Origin: Acidobacteriota bacterium
GTDB lineage: Bacteria; Acidobacteriota; Terriglobia; Bryobacterales; Bryobacteraceae
Reading direction: 5' to 3'
Assembly: GCA_023436715.1 (NCBI GenBank)
Contig: JAEZIJ010000130.1
Span: 1 to 54,770 of the forward strand
DNA: 54,770 bases
The position numbers were made by a program, and so were the translations under genes. Numbering within the stretch: the stretch's first letter is position 1; every line of letters starts with the position of its first letter. Below the pieces are notes generated by a model. That model was not told the origin of the DNA. It saw only the letters and a list, made by a program, of their open reading frames with translations, and ran no database searches. This document shows, one piece after another, positions 8,416 to 17,462 of this stretch.

Positions 8416-9690
8416 TCAGTTCGGGCGCCTCGCTGGACTAAACTTCTCGACCGACTCAAGAACTTGATCCGGCGTGCTGCGGTCGAGTAGAAGCGCCTCC
8501 ATGCCCCGGACATACTTATCGAAGAACGCGAGCGTGTAGCTCCTGACGAGCGCCAGGACCCTCATGCGACGGTCGAGATCGATGCTGGTTTTGGCCGACA
8601 GAACCTGCAGATCGCTGAAGTCCATGTGCGTCGTCACGCTCCGCTGTAGCAGGACTCGATAGCTGCCCATTCCGGTGCTTCGCAGCGCGCGATCTCGATC
8701 GGCATTAAGTCGTGCGATCAATTCCATGGCACGCGCTCGAGTCATCTTCATCGCCGACAGATCGCTATCCGTAAGCGGTTCGCGGTTCGGCGGCCGTTCG
8801 ATCAGCATGAACGCCTGGTTCATTCCCCAGTTGTGAACGTCAAGATAGAACGGCTTCATACCCATTGCGCCGTCCTGATTGAGACAGGCTTTGATTCGCT
8901 GGTCTCTCTGACAGGCGTTTGCGGCCGCGACGCCTCCGAAGGAATGACCGAACGCCCCGACTCGCGCGAGGTCAATGTGCCCTGCGATCGGAGATTGTGA
9001 TGAGGATGCGCCGCGGAGGCGGCTGAGGTAATCCAACACCGCGAGAATGTCAGCAGTGTGCCATTCCAACTGGTTTAGGTTCGCCTCCCCTTCAACGGAA
9101 GGTATCTTCGGCCAGCGCCTGCCGTCGTACGCTATAGAAGTCTCGTCCGGAAATATTGTGAGAAATCCATCGTAGGTGTGGGTCATCGCCGCAACAATGT
9201 ACCCGTGGCTGGCAAGTTCCTCCATCTGGGAGGTGTAGAGTTCCCGTATCATGCCGCCCCCAGGCGAGAAGAGCAAGACGGGAGCAAGTCGTAACGAACT
9301 GGCGAATGGCGCTTGCACGACCGAGTGCGTCATCACCCGCCCCGATTTGATGGCATCGTAGGAGCCGCCAAGTTGCTTCCTGAGGCCATCTGCGCCGACC
9401 CCGCGTTCGAATGCGGCGACATTGAGATACTCTGCCGACGTCGCCTCTGTAGATGCGGATCTCTCGGCGGGGTACCAGACGTCCGCCATGATTCGACGTG
9501 GGACGGCGTTCGAATCTAGCGGCTCGAGCCGGGATGAGTCCTCGCACAGCAGCGTCACTCTTCCAACGCCGAAGGCGCCTGTCGGCGCCGGAAGGCGGCC
9601 TAAATTATCGCCTGAGGGTTGAGCCACAACACAGGCTGCAATTGTGATGATGAGAAACGTCAACTTCAGAACTCTGTCGGCGCTGGCCAT
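8416..9690 (-). CDS. Secreted alpha/beta hydrolase, PAF-acetylhydrolase/dienelactone-hydrolase type
   Basis: This is a 424-aa protein with a signal peptide if the ATG at 9690 is used (MASADRVLKLTFLIITIAAC). A GTG at 9705 would add five residues. The hydrolase core shows the oxyanion-loop strand PVLLFSPGGGM, the nucleophile elbow VGAFGHSFGG (catalytic Ser), the acid-bearing CLNQDGAMG and a late His in TTHMDFSDL, the spacing seen in PAF-acetylhydrolase isoform II-like enzymes. The substrate is probably an ester, but specificity cannot be read from sequence. The gene is alone on its strand between the defective transposase and the TonB receptor's terminator, with no clear operon partner. The C-terminal region (about 350-424) contains a long helix-rich segment. 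Confidence 0.8.
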   Translation of the reverse strand: MASADRVLKLTFLIITIAACVVAQPSGDNLGRLPAPTGAFGVGRVTLLCEDSSRLEPLDSNAVPRRIMADVWYPAERSASTEATSAEYLNVAAFERGVGADGLRKQLGGSYDAIKSGRVMTHSVVQAPFASSLRLAPVLLFSPGGGMIRELYTSQMEELASHGYIVAAMTHTYDGFLTIFPDETSIAYDGRRWPKIPSVEGEANLNQLEWHTADILAVLDYLSRLRGASSSQSPIAGHIDLARVGAFGHSFGGVAAANACQRDQRIKACLNQDGAMGMKPFYLDVHNWGMNQAFMLIERPPNREPLTDSDLSAMKMTRARAMELIARLNADRDRALRSTGMGSYRVLLQRSVTTHMDFSDLQVLSAKTSIDLDRRMRVLALVRSYTLAFFDKYVRGMEALLLDRSTPDQVLESVEKFSPARRPN

Positions 9691-9782
9691 ACCTACAATA
9701 CGCACTCTCGGGCCGCGGAGTTTGAGGAAAATTCGCCTTTTGTCAAGCTGTCGGGCGAAAGTTTAATGCGGATCTCTCGGCC

Positions 9783-9930
9783 CTAACGCATCTTGACGAG
9801 AAACGCCCGATGACGGGTCCTGCGGACGAGTAGGTCGTCGCTCACGGCGTAGCGTTTATCCGTCGTCTGCGCCACCTGAGCTTCCAGCCGCCGTTCGAAC
9901 GTATCAAAGACCCACAGATTCCTCCGACGA
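9783..9930 (-). pseudogene. Possible C-terminal fragment of an unidentified protein
   Basis: Downstream of the TonB-receptor terminator the minus strand holds a short open segment reading RNLWVFDTFERRLEAQV...FLVKMR and ending in TAG at 9783-9785. It has coding-like composition but no start codon or RBS, and the terminator lies directly before it. It may be the leftover 3' end of a displaced gene. I do not recognise the family, and chance is possible. Confidence 0.25.
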
Positions 9931-9933
9931 GGC

Positions 9934-9970
9934 AAAAAAAAGAAGAGGCCACCCCTCTCGGGGTGGCCTC
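9934..9970 (-). terminator. Rho-independent terminator of the TonB-dependent receptor gene
   Basis: A perfect 11-bp stem (gaggccacccc at 9945-9955 with ggggtggcctc at 9960-9970, 4-nt loop) is followed on the minus strand by a T-rich run (the A tract at 9934-9944 on the plus strand). It lies 28 bp past the stop of the receptor gene. Confidence 0.9.
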
Positions 9971-9998
9971 CTTGCCTTAGCGATTGGTGGCCGAGCGA

Positions 9999-12900
9999 TC
10001 AGAAGAGGAACTTGACCACGAGTTGTATCACCCGGTGGCCAGCCTTCTCTGTCGTGGTTCCGAACAGCGGTGTGTTGAGTTTGCCCGTGGTCCCGTCGAA
10101 GCCGAGAGTCAGGTTCGTTCCGTTGAAGGACCACAACGGATGGTTCAGGAAGTTGTAACCATTGAACCGGAACTGGAGCTTCTTGGATTCGCTGATCTGG
10201 AAGTTCTTGAAGAGACCCAGGTCGGCGTTGAAGAAACCCGGACCATAGATGGGGGGCATCACTGTGGGACCGTTCTGGCCGATGGCTGTCGGGAACGTGA
10301 AGCAGCTCGCGTTGATGTACTGCTGGGGTCCCAGCCCCGACCGCGGATCGCAGGTCTGGATCGGGTTGAGCTGCATCGCGTTGGTGCCCAGAAGTGCCAC
10401 GTTACTGACGTTGTACGTGGTCCCGGGAACCTTGTAGCTATGCAGGTCCATGCCGAAGTTCTGGTTTTGAAAGCCGGCCAGGTTGGGTCCGCTCTGCAAC
10501 TGCAGCATGCCCGATACCTGCCAGCCATTAATGAAGCCGCCGGCTACTTTGTGTCTCGTGAAGTTCCCCAACTCGGCCGAGTAGGCCAAATTGAAGATGT
10601 GCGGGCGGTTGTTCGACTGCACGCCGTAGTTGTTCCTGAGATTGAACGAGTCCCAGGTCGAACTCAGGATACCCATCGACTTGCTGAACGTGTAGTTCAT
10701 GCTGATGACGTACTTGTCCTTTGTCCGCACCCACGTCGTCTGCAGGGAGTTGTAGTTGGAGTACAGCCCGTGGGTGGCGATGTTGATGTCGCCGAAGCCG
10801 CTGAGCGGCCGGAAGTTGTCGGCCGTCAAGTCGTTCGGGTTCGTCCCCCAGTTCTTGTTCATCGCTCCCAACGGGACCAGGTTGGGGTTGCTGCCCTGGC
10901 CGCCGCTTTGCGCCAGATCCCTGCTCCGGTTCCCGACGTAGGCCACCTCCAGCAGGCTCGACCACGGCATCCGCCGCGACACCGTGACGCTGTAGCTGTC
11001 GGTGTACGGCTGCCGGTCATCCTTCCAGTCAACCGCCGAGGCGCCCAGCGCCGCGCTGGTGAAGTTCAACGTGTCCAGGTTCTTGGCAAAGAGTGGCTGC
11101 CCCTCTCCCTGGAAGTTGGTTTGTAGCGTCACGGCCTGGACTCCGGCCGAAACATCCAGCCCGCTGGTGAACTGGCCGGAGTGGTAGTAGAACCGCCCCC
11201 AACCGCCGCGTAGTACGGTCTTGCCGGTGCCGAACAGGTCGTAAGCGACGCCCAGGCGAGGCTGGTAGAACAACTTCCGGGTTGGGAAGCCGCCCATCGG
11301 GACACTCGGATCGCGTTTGTTCCACAGGAACCCGCAGTAGTCCGTCGCTTTGCAGTTCGCATTCCACTTCGAGTAATCGAAGATGGAATAGCCAAACCCC
11401 ATTCTGTCGATCCACGGTGTAAAGTGCGTCATCCGCAAACCGAGTTCCAGGGTCAGGCGCTTGTTAACCTTCCAGGAATCCTGCACGAACCCTTCCCACG
11501 TGGTGTAGGAAATGTCGTTGATCCGGTTAAAGGACTGCTCGCTGTAGCGTGAAAAATTGCCCGTGAGCAAGTCCGCGTACTCATTCCCGTACGTGTTCGT
11601 CATCGAGTTGCTGACCACCCCCTGCCCGTTTGTCGTTCCGTTGGCGGGCTGGGAGTTCCGGATCCACTCCCAGAAGAAACCGCCCTTCAAGGTGTGGGTG
11701 CCCCAGACCTTCGAGATCGTGTCACTGACGCTGGGCAGCCACTTGTCGGCGTAGAGGCCCCGAGCGGGACCGCCGGCCTCGAAGCCGCCCGGCTGGAAGA
11801 TCAGCGCCGCTTCCTGGTTGGACCCACCGTTGCCGCCGAATGCGGGAATCTGGGCAACGCCGTTCTTGTACAAACCCTTGTAGTTGTAGCCGACTTTCGC
11901 CCGGTCCACCTTGGACGGATCCTCGAATACGTTCGGGAACCCGATGAAGGTGTAGCCGAAGACGAACTCGTTTGTCATGCTCGGGCTGAAAACGTGTGTC
12001 AGCGATGCCGTAAGGGAATCGGACTTGTTCTTGCCGAGCACCGGCGTCGGGTAAGGAACCTGGCTTGCCTGCCGCCACCATAGGCCCACCGGGAACTGCT
12101 GGGTTTCCCGCTGGTAGTTATAGCGGAGATACAACTTCGTGTTGTCGCTGATGCTGTAATCCACCCGCGACATCCACTGAACATTGTTCTGGTTGAAGGT
12201 GATCGCCTTGACGTAGTTGAATCCGCCGTTCGAATTAGGATCCGCATTCGAGGCCGGATACAGCTTCATCAGGTTCTGCATGTTCTTGTCGATCATGCTC
12301 GCGGGGATCTGCCCGCCGGGGAACTGCGCCAGAGCCGCTTCGTTCAGTCGTCCCGGAGGGGAGCCGGCAGCGGTGAGGTTGCCCAGCTTCGACACGGCCT
12401 CCGGCGAAAAATTCCCGTTCATCATCTCGGCGGTCGGAACCGTCGCGCGTAGCAGGCCGGTATCGAGGACCTGGTGAAAGTACTCAAAACCGGTGAAGAA
12501 GAACAGCTTGTCGCGCTTCTGGTTGAAATCGGTGCCGGGCAGCAGCACCGGGCCGCTGAGGGTCGCGCCGGGGAAGAAGTACTTGTTTTCCGGCTTCTGC
12601 TGGCCATTCCGGTTGAAGAGCCAGTCGTTCGCGTTCATCCCGAAGTGCCGGCCATAGAAGAACCCGGACCCGTGAAAATCGCTCCCGCCGGCTTTCGCCA
12701 CCGAGGAGATAACCGCCGGACCCTTCTGGTTTTCGGCGCTGAAATTCGAGGTCAGCACCTTGAACTCGGAAATCATCTCGGTGTTCGGATTCACCGGCGT
12801 GTCGCAGTTGCAGCCGGGGTCCGAAACGTGCGCACCGTCCGCCGTAATATCCAGCGAGTTGCCCGGCAAGCCGTTATAACTGTAAGCGTCATTCAACGGG

Positions 12901-13484
12901 CTTTGGCTGCCGCCGTCGCCGTTGGCGTTGATGCCGATCGTCTCGCCCGTGTAGTTCGCCCGGTTGTTCGTGCCGTTTTTGATACCGAAGCCTGGCATGA
13001 TCTTGATGAACTCGGCCGCGTTGCTGCCGACTGCCACGTAATTCGTGAGCTCTTTCGTGGTGAGAATGGCAGTCTTCTCGCCGGAGTCCACCGGAGTGAC
13101 CAGATCGGCCACGCCCGTGATCTCGATAGTCTCGGCCGTGTTGCCGATGGTCATACTGACGTTTACGTTACGCTTCTCGCCGCCTGTGAAAGCGATCCCG
13201 GTCGCCTTGTAGGTGACGAACCCCCTGGACTCGATCTCCAGCGCGTAGGTAAAGTTGCCGACCGCCACCGAGACGAAGGTGTAATATCCTTCGGAGTTGG
13301 TCTTTGTGTCGCGCAGGGATCCCGATGCCTCGTTGCGCAGCCGCACGGCCACATTGGGCATTACGGCTCCCGAAGGATCGGTGACCACGCCTGTCAAGGT
13401 CGCGTATATCGATTGGGCTGGCAGGCTCGTCGCTAGCAGTGTCAATAGCGCGAATCCTGCTAAGATTTTGGCTCTGTAGGTCAT
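9999..13484 (-). CDS. TonB-dependent receptor with carboxypeptidase-regulatory-like N-domain
   Basis: This 1161-aa outer-membrane protein is of the acidobacterial oar/CarbopepD-reg type. The ATG at 13484 has an RBS-like AAAGG and opens a signal peptide (MTYRAKILAGFALLTLLATS). An upstream in-frame start would add 15 unlikely residues. Residues about 25-110 form the beta-sandwich domain (ATLTGVVTDPSGAVMPNVAV...LRDTKTNSEGYYTF). A plug-like region follows, and the rest is a long TonB-type barrel ending in the outer-membrane signature VIQLVVKFLF with a terminal Phe. Such receptors import large substrates, often glycans or peptides, in a TonB/ExbBD-dependent way; the substrate is unknown. The gene is monocistronic, with its own promoter candidate and a strong terminator. 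Confidence 0.9.
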   Translation of the reverse strand: MTYRAKILAGFALLTLLATSLPAQSIYATLTGVVTDPSGAVMPNVAVRLRNEASGSLRDTKTNSEGYYTFVSVAVGNFTYALEIESRGFVTYKATGIAFTGGEKRNVNVSMTIGNTAETIEITGVADLVTPVDSGEKTAILTTKELTNYVAVGSNAAEFIKIMPGFGIKNGTNNRANYTGETIGINANGDGGSQSPLNDAYSYNGLPGNSLDITADGAHVSDPGCNCDTPVNPNTEMISEFKVLTSNFSAENQKGPAVISSVAKAGGSDFHGSGFFYGRHFGMNANDWLFNRNGQQKPENKYFFPGATLSGPVLLPGTDFNQKRDKLFFFTGFEYFHQVLDTGLLRATVPTAEMMNGNFSPEAVSKLGNLTAAGSPPGRLNEAALAQFPGGQIPASMIDKNMQNLMKLYPASNADPNSNGGFNYVKAITFNQNNVQWMSRVDYSISDNTKLYLRYNYQRETQQFPVGLWWRQASQVPYPTPVLGKNKSDSLTASLTHVFSPSMTNEFVFGYTFIGFPNVFEDPSKVDRAKVGYNYKGLYKNGVAQIPAFGGNGGSNQEAALIFQPGGFEAGGPARGLYADKWLPSVSDTISKVWGTHTLKGGFFWEWIRNSQPANGTTNGQGVVSNSMTNTYGNEYADLLTGNFSRYSEQSFNRINDISYTTWEGFVQDSWKVNKRLTLELGLRMTHFTPWIDRMGFGYSIFDYSKWNANCKATDYCGFLWNKRDPSVPMGGFPTRKLFYQPRLGVAYDLFGTGKTVLRGGWGRFYYHSGQFTSGLDVSAGVQAVTLQTNFQGEGQPLFAKNLDTLNFTSAALGASAVDWKDDRQPYTDSYSVTVSRRMPWSSLLEVAYVGNRSRDLAQSGGQGSNPNLVPLGAMNKNWGTNPNDLTADNFRPLSGFGDINIATHGLYSNYNSLQTTWVRTKDKYVISMNYTFSKSMGILSSTWDSFNLRNNYGVQSNNRPHIFNLAYSAELGNFTRHKVAGGFINGWQVSGMLQLQSGPNLAGFQNQNFGMDLHSYKVPGTTYNVSNVALLGTNAMQLNPIQTCDPRSGLGPQQYINASCFTFPTAIGQNGPTVMPPIYGPGFFNADLGLFKNFQISESKKLQFRFNGYNFLNHPLWSFNGTNLTLGFDGTTGKLNTPLFGTTTEKAGHRVIQLVVKFLF

Positions 13485-13545
13485 AACTAACCTTTCACCC
13501 CTTCCCTTATGTTTGGAGTGACACCACAAACCCTAAGGCTCGGCT

Positions 13546-13574
13546 AGTATAAATCGATTACCTGAGGCGAACAA
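13546..13574 (-). promoter_or_regulatory. Candidate sigma-70-type promoter of the TonB receptor gene
   Basis: On the minus strand TTGTTC (13574-13569) and TATACT (13551-13546) are separated by exactly 17 bp. The start codon at 13484 lies 61 nt downstream of the -10, leaving a leader with an RBS just before the ATG. Confidence 0.5.
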
Positions 13575-13584
13575 GGATCCAGCG

Positions 13585-13928
13585 GTTACCGCTCGGTAAA
13601 GTATCCCTCCCGGATCGACTAAGTTCCATGCAGTCTTGCCGAAGTGGAGTTACACGCGGCACAAACCTTCGGCGGCACAATACCTTGCGGGCGTTACATG
13701 AGTAGTTTTGGAGCGCGTCCGCAGCCCTGTTTGGCGCCCGAGGTTACACGACTTGGCCTTCTCATTCGCGAACAGCGAAAAAGTTACACCGAGATCAGGA
13801 ACCCGTGATAAACGTCTCTCCCGGAAGGGTGAGCCGAAGTCTCTGTCCTCGGCCCAGGCAGTTGCGTCACAATCCGCGTCAGGTCCTTAGGTATCCGGGG
13901 TAGGAAGGATGGCAAATGATTGAGAATT
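13585..13928. other. Intergenic stretch between the TonB receptor promoter and tRNA-Pro
   Basis: No gene is visible here. The heptamer gttacac occurs at 13649-13655, 13743-13749 and 13783-13789, with a one-base variant gttacat at 13693-13699. The short motif cggcacaa also occurs twice near 13657 and 13673. These could be regulatory sites, but the copies are irregularly spaced and could be chance. Confidence 0.3.
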
Positions 13929-14005
13929 TGGTCGGGGCGGCCAGATTCGAACTGGCGACCCCCTGCGCCCAAGGCAGGTGCGCTACCAGGCTGCGCTACG
14001 CCCCG
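13929..14005 (-). tRNA. tRNA-Pro (anticodon UGG)
   Basis: The minus strand folds into a complete cloverleaf. The acceptor stem is CGGGGCG with CGCCCCG, followed by discriminator A and a genome-encoded CCA (13931-13929). The D-arm is GCGCAGCCTGGTAGCGC, the anticodon arm is CCTGC-CTTGGGC-GCAGG, and the T-arm carries GTTCGAATC. The anticodon TGG at positions 34-36 specifies proline. It stands alone, with no neighbouring tRNA genes. Confidence 0.97.
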
Positions 14006-14091
14006 ACTCTGTACCTCTTTGATTCTAAATTGCTTTTCAAGCCGTGTCAAAGCCGCGGCAAATCCGCTTGAACAAGCGTTAGCATCTACAC

Positions 14092-15540
14092 ATGGCAAAC
14101 AGACTCGATCCGCCCGCGGATGCAGTCCGCGCCTTCGGAGCCGCCGCGCTCGATGCCGCCGTCCGGTATTACGAATCGCTGCCGGATATCCGCATCATGC
14201 CCGAGACCACGGCCGCCGCGATTCGCGCGGAAATCGATGAGCCTCTCCCTCAGGTGGGCGCCGGCTTCGACCGCGTGCTCGAAATCGTGGATCGTACCAT
14301 CCTGCCGCTCAGCCGCCATAACGGTCATCCTCGGTTTTTCGGCTATGTCGCCTCTCCGGGAAGCGCTGTGGCCGCGTTTGCCGACATGCTGGCGTCGGTG
14401 CTGAACACGAACGTCACGGCCTGGCGGTCCGCCCCGGCGCCCACTGAAGTCGAGCACGTCGCGCTCCGCTGGATCAGGGAGATGCTCGGCTACCCCGCGG
14501 ACGCCGGCGGCCTTTTCGTCAGCGGCGGGTCGATGGCCAACTTTGCCGGACTCGCCGCCGCGCGGAGCGCCAGAGCTCCGGCGAATGTTACGAAGTCCGG
14601 CATGCATTCGGTTGGCCGCGCCATGCGTATTTACGTGTCCGAAGAGGGCCATTCCTCGATCAAAAAAGCGGCCGCGATGCTCGGTTTCGGCGAAGAAAAC
14701 GTGCAGTTCATCAAAACCGACGAGCGCTTCCGGATCGACCTCGCCGATCTCGAGCGCCGCATCGAGACCGATTTCGCCGGCGGTTTCCTCCCGGTCTGCC
14801 TGGTCGCCAACGCCGGAACCACCGCGACGGGGGCGTTCGACCCTATCGGCGAAATGGCGGAAATCGCCCGGAAATACAACCTCTGGCTGCACGTGGATGG
14901 CGCCTACGGCGGCTTTTCGGCGTTGGCGCCCTCCGCCCGGCCCAACTTCAGCGCGATCGCGGCCGCCGACTCGATCGCCCTCGACCCACACAAGTGGCTC
15001 TACAGCTCTCTCGGCTGTGGATGCGTGCTTTACAAGGACCCCGAGGCCGCCCGCGCCGCCTTCTGCCACGATGCCGAGTACACACGGGTCGTCGGCTGGG
15101 AGCGCGACGAAGCCTTCGCGTTCTGGGATTACGGTCCCGAGCTGTCGCGGCGCTTCCGCGCGCTCGCCGTTTGGATGTTGATCAAGTACGCGGGGGCCGA
15201 CCTGCTGGGCGAGTCCATCGAGCGCAACATCGCCTGCGCGAAGCACTTGGAGTGCCTGGTCCGAGCGAGCGCCGATTTCGAGATGCTGGCCCCGGTTGAG
15301 CTTTCCGTCTTCTGCTTCCGCTATGCGCCCGCGGGGTTCCAAGGGAATCTCGACGACCTGAACGAGCGCATTTTGTTCGAATTGCAGCGCCGGGGCAGCA
15401 GTTATCTCTCGAACGCACGCCTCGGCGGCCGGTTCGCGCTCCGCGGCTGCGTCCTGAATTACCGGACCACGGAGCACGATATGGAGATTCTCCTCGATGA
15501 CGTGCGCGAAGCGACACGCGGCATCCAGTGTTTTCAATGA
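14092..15540 (+). CDS. PLP-dependent group II decarboxylase (aromatic-amino-acid/glutamate decarboxylase fold)
   Basis: This 482-aa fold-type-I PLP enzyme is of the usual length for bacterial pyridoxal-dependent decarboxylases. The cofactor-site signatures are clear: VSGGSMANFAGLAAAR (about 143-158, phosphate binding), the aspartate strand LWLHVDGAYGGFSAL (about 264-278) and the Schiff-base lysine in ALDPHKWLYSSLGCG (about 300-314). These match the aromatic-L-amino-acid decarboxylase/tryptophan decarboxylase branch better than GadB, but the substrate cannot be fixed. The protein is cytosolic with no signal peptide. It begins 87 bp from tRNA-Pro and precedes the LolA-like gene by 57 bp, so a shared transcript is possible but a functional link to the secretion operon is not evident. 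Confidence 0.88.
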   Translation: MANRLDPPADAVRAFGAAALDAAVRYYESLPDIRIMPETTAAAIRAEIDEPLPQVGAGFDRVLEIVDRTILPLSRHNGHPRFFGYVASPGSAVAAFADMLASVLNTNVTAWRSAPAPTEVEHVALRWIREMLGYPADAGGLFVSGGSMANFAGLAAARSARAPANVTKSGMHSVGRAMRIYVSEEGHSSIKKAAAMLGFGEENVQFIKTDERFRIDLADLERRIETDFAGGFLPVCLVANAGTTATGAFDPIGEMAEIARKYNLWLHVDGAYGGFSALAPSARPNFSAIAAADSIALDPHKWLYSSLGCGCVLYKDPEAARAAFCHDAEYTRVVGWERDEAFAFWDYGPELSRRFRALAVWMLIKYAGADLLGESIERNIACAKHLECLVRASADFEMLAPVELSVFCFRYAPAGFQGNLDDLNERILFELQRRGSSYLSNARLGGRFALRGCVLNYRTTEHDMEILLDDVREATRGIQCFQ

Positions 15541-15597
15541 TATACGCTCCAGCCTTTTTTGCTACCACGCTTCGGGCAGCAAACGCGTCAATTCTAT

Positions 15598-16230
15598 GTG
15601 ACCCGTTTAGCAATTGGGGTCTGCCTGCTCGCCGTGTCGGCGTGGGCGAACCCCCCGGAGATCCCGGACATCCTTAAGGGCGTAGAGAATCGCTACAACC
15701 GCGCGCGCACGCTGGAGCTTACCTTCCAGCAGACGTATGACGCGCCGCGACGCGCTGCCAAAACCGAATCCGGGCAGTTGTTCCTGCAAAAACCCGGCCG
15801 CATGCGCTGGCAGTACGCAATCCCCGAGGGCAAGCTGTTCATCAGCGACGGCAAGTACGTCTACCTTTACACGCCTGCCACGAACCGGGTGGAACGCACT
15901 AAGGTAAAGGAAAGCGAGGACTTGCGCGCGCCGCTGGCATTCCTGCTGGGGAAGCTCGATTTCCGCCGGGATTTCAAGCGCTTTGTGCTCCGGCAGGACG
16001 GCGCGGCCCTGTCGGTCATTGCCGAACCGAAGTCGGAAAACGCTCCGTTCACGCAAGTGGAATTCCGTGTCGGGCCGGAATTCGAGATCCTCGAGCTTGA
16101 AATTGTCGGGCAGGACAGCTCGGTCATGCAGTACCGTTTTGACAACGAAAAGCTGAACGTGCCGCTGAAGCAAGGCCTGTTCCAGTTTCGCGTGCCCGCC
16201 GGCACGGAACTCGTCGAGGGGGAGCAGTAG
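15598..16230 (+). CDS. LolA-like outer-membrane lipoprotein carrier protein
   Basis: This 210-aa protein (if started at the GTG at 15598, which opens a compact signal peptide, VTRLAIGVCLLAVSAWA; a TTG at 15559 would add 13 residues before it) has the LolA half-barrel pattern. This includes LELTFQQTYDAPRRAAKTES, then GQLFLQKPGRMRWQY, DGKYVYLYTPATNRVERT and LAFLLGKLDF. LolA family proteins carry lipoproteins across the periplasm to the outer membrane. The stop is 8 bp before the GspF-like gene, so it is co-transcribed with the secretion operon. This could be a dedicated chaperone for a pilotin or lipoprotein of that machine, which is an inference from position only. No clear RBS is visible at either start. 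Confidence 0.85.
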   Translation: MTRLAIGVCLLAVSAWANPPEIPDILKGVENRYNRARTLELTFQQTYDAPRRAAKTESGQLFLQKPGRMRWQYAIPEGKLFISDGKYVYLYTPATNRVERTKVKESEDLRAPLAFLLGKLDFRRDFKRFVLRQDGAALSVIAEPKSENAPFTQVEFRVGPEFEILELEIVGQDSSVMQYRFDNEKLNVPLKQGLFQFRVPAGTELVEGEQ

Positions 16231-16238
16231 CGCGGAGT

Positions 16239-17450
16239 ATGGCGGAATGGGTCCTCAAGTACGCCGACAGCCGGGGAGAAATGCACCAGCAGGTCGCGAC
16301 GGCTGCCTCCGAGGAAGAGGTTCGCGACCGCTTCACGCAGCAGGGCTTCCTGATTTACTCCATCCGGCAGCGCGGCGGGATGGCCGCGCTCGCGCCCGGC
16401 CGGCCGTCGCGCAAAAAGAAGATCAACCTCGAGAAATTCCTGATCTTCAACCAGCAGTTCGTCACCCTCATCCGCGCGGGACTGCCGATCCTGAAAGGGC
16501 TGGATCTGCTCGCCGAACGCCTGACGGACCCCAAACTCGCCCCGTATATACGCGCCGTCCGGGACGACGTTCGCAACGGAGTCCAGCTTTCCGAGGCGTT
16601 CCGCAACCAGGGTGTCTTTCCGGTCATCTACGTCACCTCGATCATGGCGGGCGAGAAGAGCGGCAGTCTGGCCGAGGTGCTGGACCGCTTCATTGCCTAT
16701 CAGAAGCTGGCGCTGGCGGTGAAGAAGAAGGTCCTGGTTTCGCTGATCTATCCCGCGCTGCTGCTCGTGCTTGTTTTTGCGCTGATCGTTTTTCTGATTA
16801 CGTACGTGGTGCCCAACTTCGCGCAGCTTTACAACAGCATGCAGGCGCGGCTCCCGCAGATGACGCTCATCCTGATCGCCATCGGCACCACGGCCCGCAG
16901 CTACGTCCTGGTCGCATTCGCGACGCTTGTGGCCGGCATTGTTCTATTCCGCATCTGGTCGAGGGCTGAGTCCGCACAGAGGAAGATCGACCGCGTAAAG
17001 ATGGCCATGCCGGTTTTCGGCGAGATCTGGTTGAAGTATCAGGTGGCGCAGTTCTCGCGAGTGCTGAGTACGCTGCTGGTGGGCGGCATCCCGCTCGTGC
17101 AGGCGCTCGAAACGGCGGGCCAGTCGCTCGGCACGAGCCTGCTGCAGAAATCGCTCGAAACGGCCGGGCGGCTCGTCCGGGAAGGGCGATCGCTCTCCTC
17201 GTCCCTGACCACGACGAAGATTTTTCCCACGCTTTCGATAGACATGATCGAGGTAGGTGAATCGACGGGCGCCCTGCCCGCGATGCTCGCCAGCGTGGCC
17301 GAGTTTTACGAGGACGATGTGAACACCCGCATGCAGGCCGCCCTCTCCCTCATCGAGCCGATGATTATGATTTTCATGGGCGTGTTTGTAGCGTTCGTGC
17401 TCGTGTCCTTGTACCTGCCGATCTTTTCGCTCGCGGACACTTTGGGTTAA
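16239..17450 (+). CDS. Type II secretion/type IV pilus inner-membrane platform protein (GspF/PilC family)
   Basis: This 403-aa protein is standard GspF/PilC length and has two tandem T2SSF domains. The first covers about 68-190 (FLIFNQQFVTLIRAGLPILK...VKKKVLVSLIYPALLLVLVF) and the second about 270-395 (VAQFSRVLSTLLVGGIPLVQ...PMIMIFMGVFVAFVLVSLYL). Three membrane segments are predicted near 170-195, 220-240 and 370-395. The platform couples the GspE ATPase to pilin or pseudopilin extrusion. An N-terminal small domain (AEWVLKYADSRGEMHQQVAT) is the usual GspF/PilC lead-in. It is the second gene of a tight plus-strand operon and lies 12 bp before the ATPase gene. Confidence 0.93.
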   Translation: MAEWVLKYADSRGEMHQQVATAASEEEVRDRFTQQGFLIYSIRQRGGMAALAPGRPSRKKKINLEKFLIFNQQFVTLIRAGLPILKGLDLLAERLTDPKLAPYIRAVRDDVRNGVQLSEAFRNQGVFPVIYVTSIMAGEKSGSLAEVLDRFIAYQKLALAVKKKVLVSLIYPALLLVLVFALIVFLITYVVPNFAQLYNSMQARLPQMTLILIAIGTTARSYVLVAFATLVAGIVLFRIWSRAESAQRKIDRVKMAMPVFGEIWLKYQVAQFSRVLSTLLVGGIPLVQALETAGQSLGTSLLQKSLETAGRLVREGRSLSSSLTTTKIFPTLSIDMIEVGESTGALPAMLASVAEFYEDDVNTRMQAALSLIEPMIMIFMGVFVAFVLVSLYLPIFSLADTLG

Positions 17451-17462
17451 ACAGGAGGCGCC

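Noticed and set aside
14086..15537. Minus-strand open frame opposite the decarboxylase gene
   Set aside because: It lies fully antisense to a gene with complete PLP-enzyme motifs, and its composition is typical of a GC-driven shadow.
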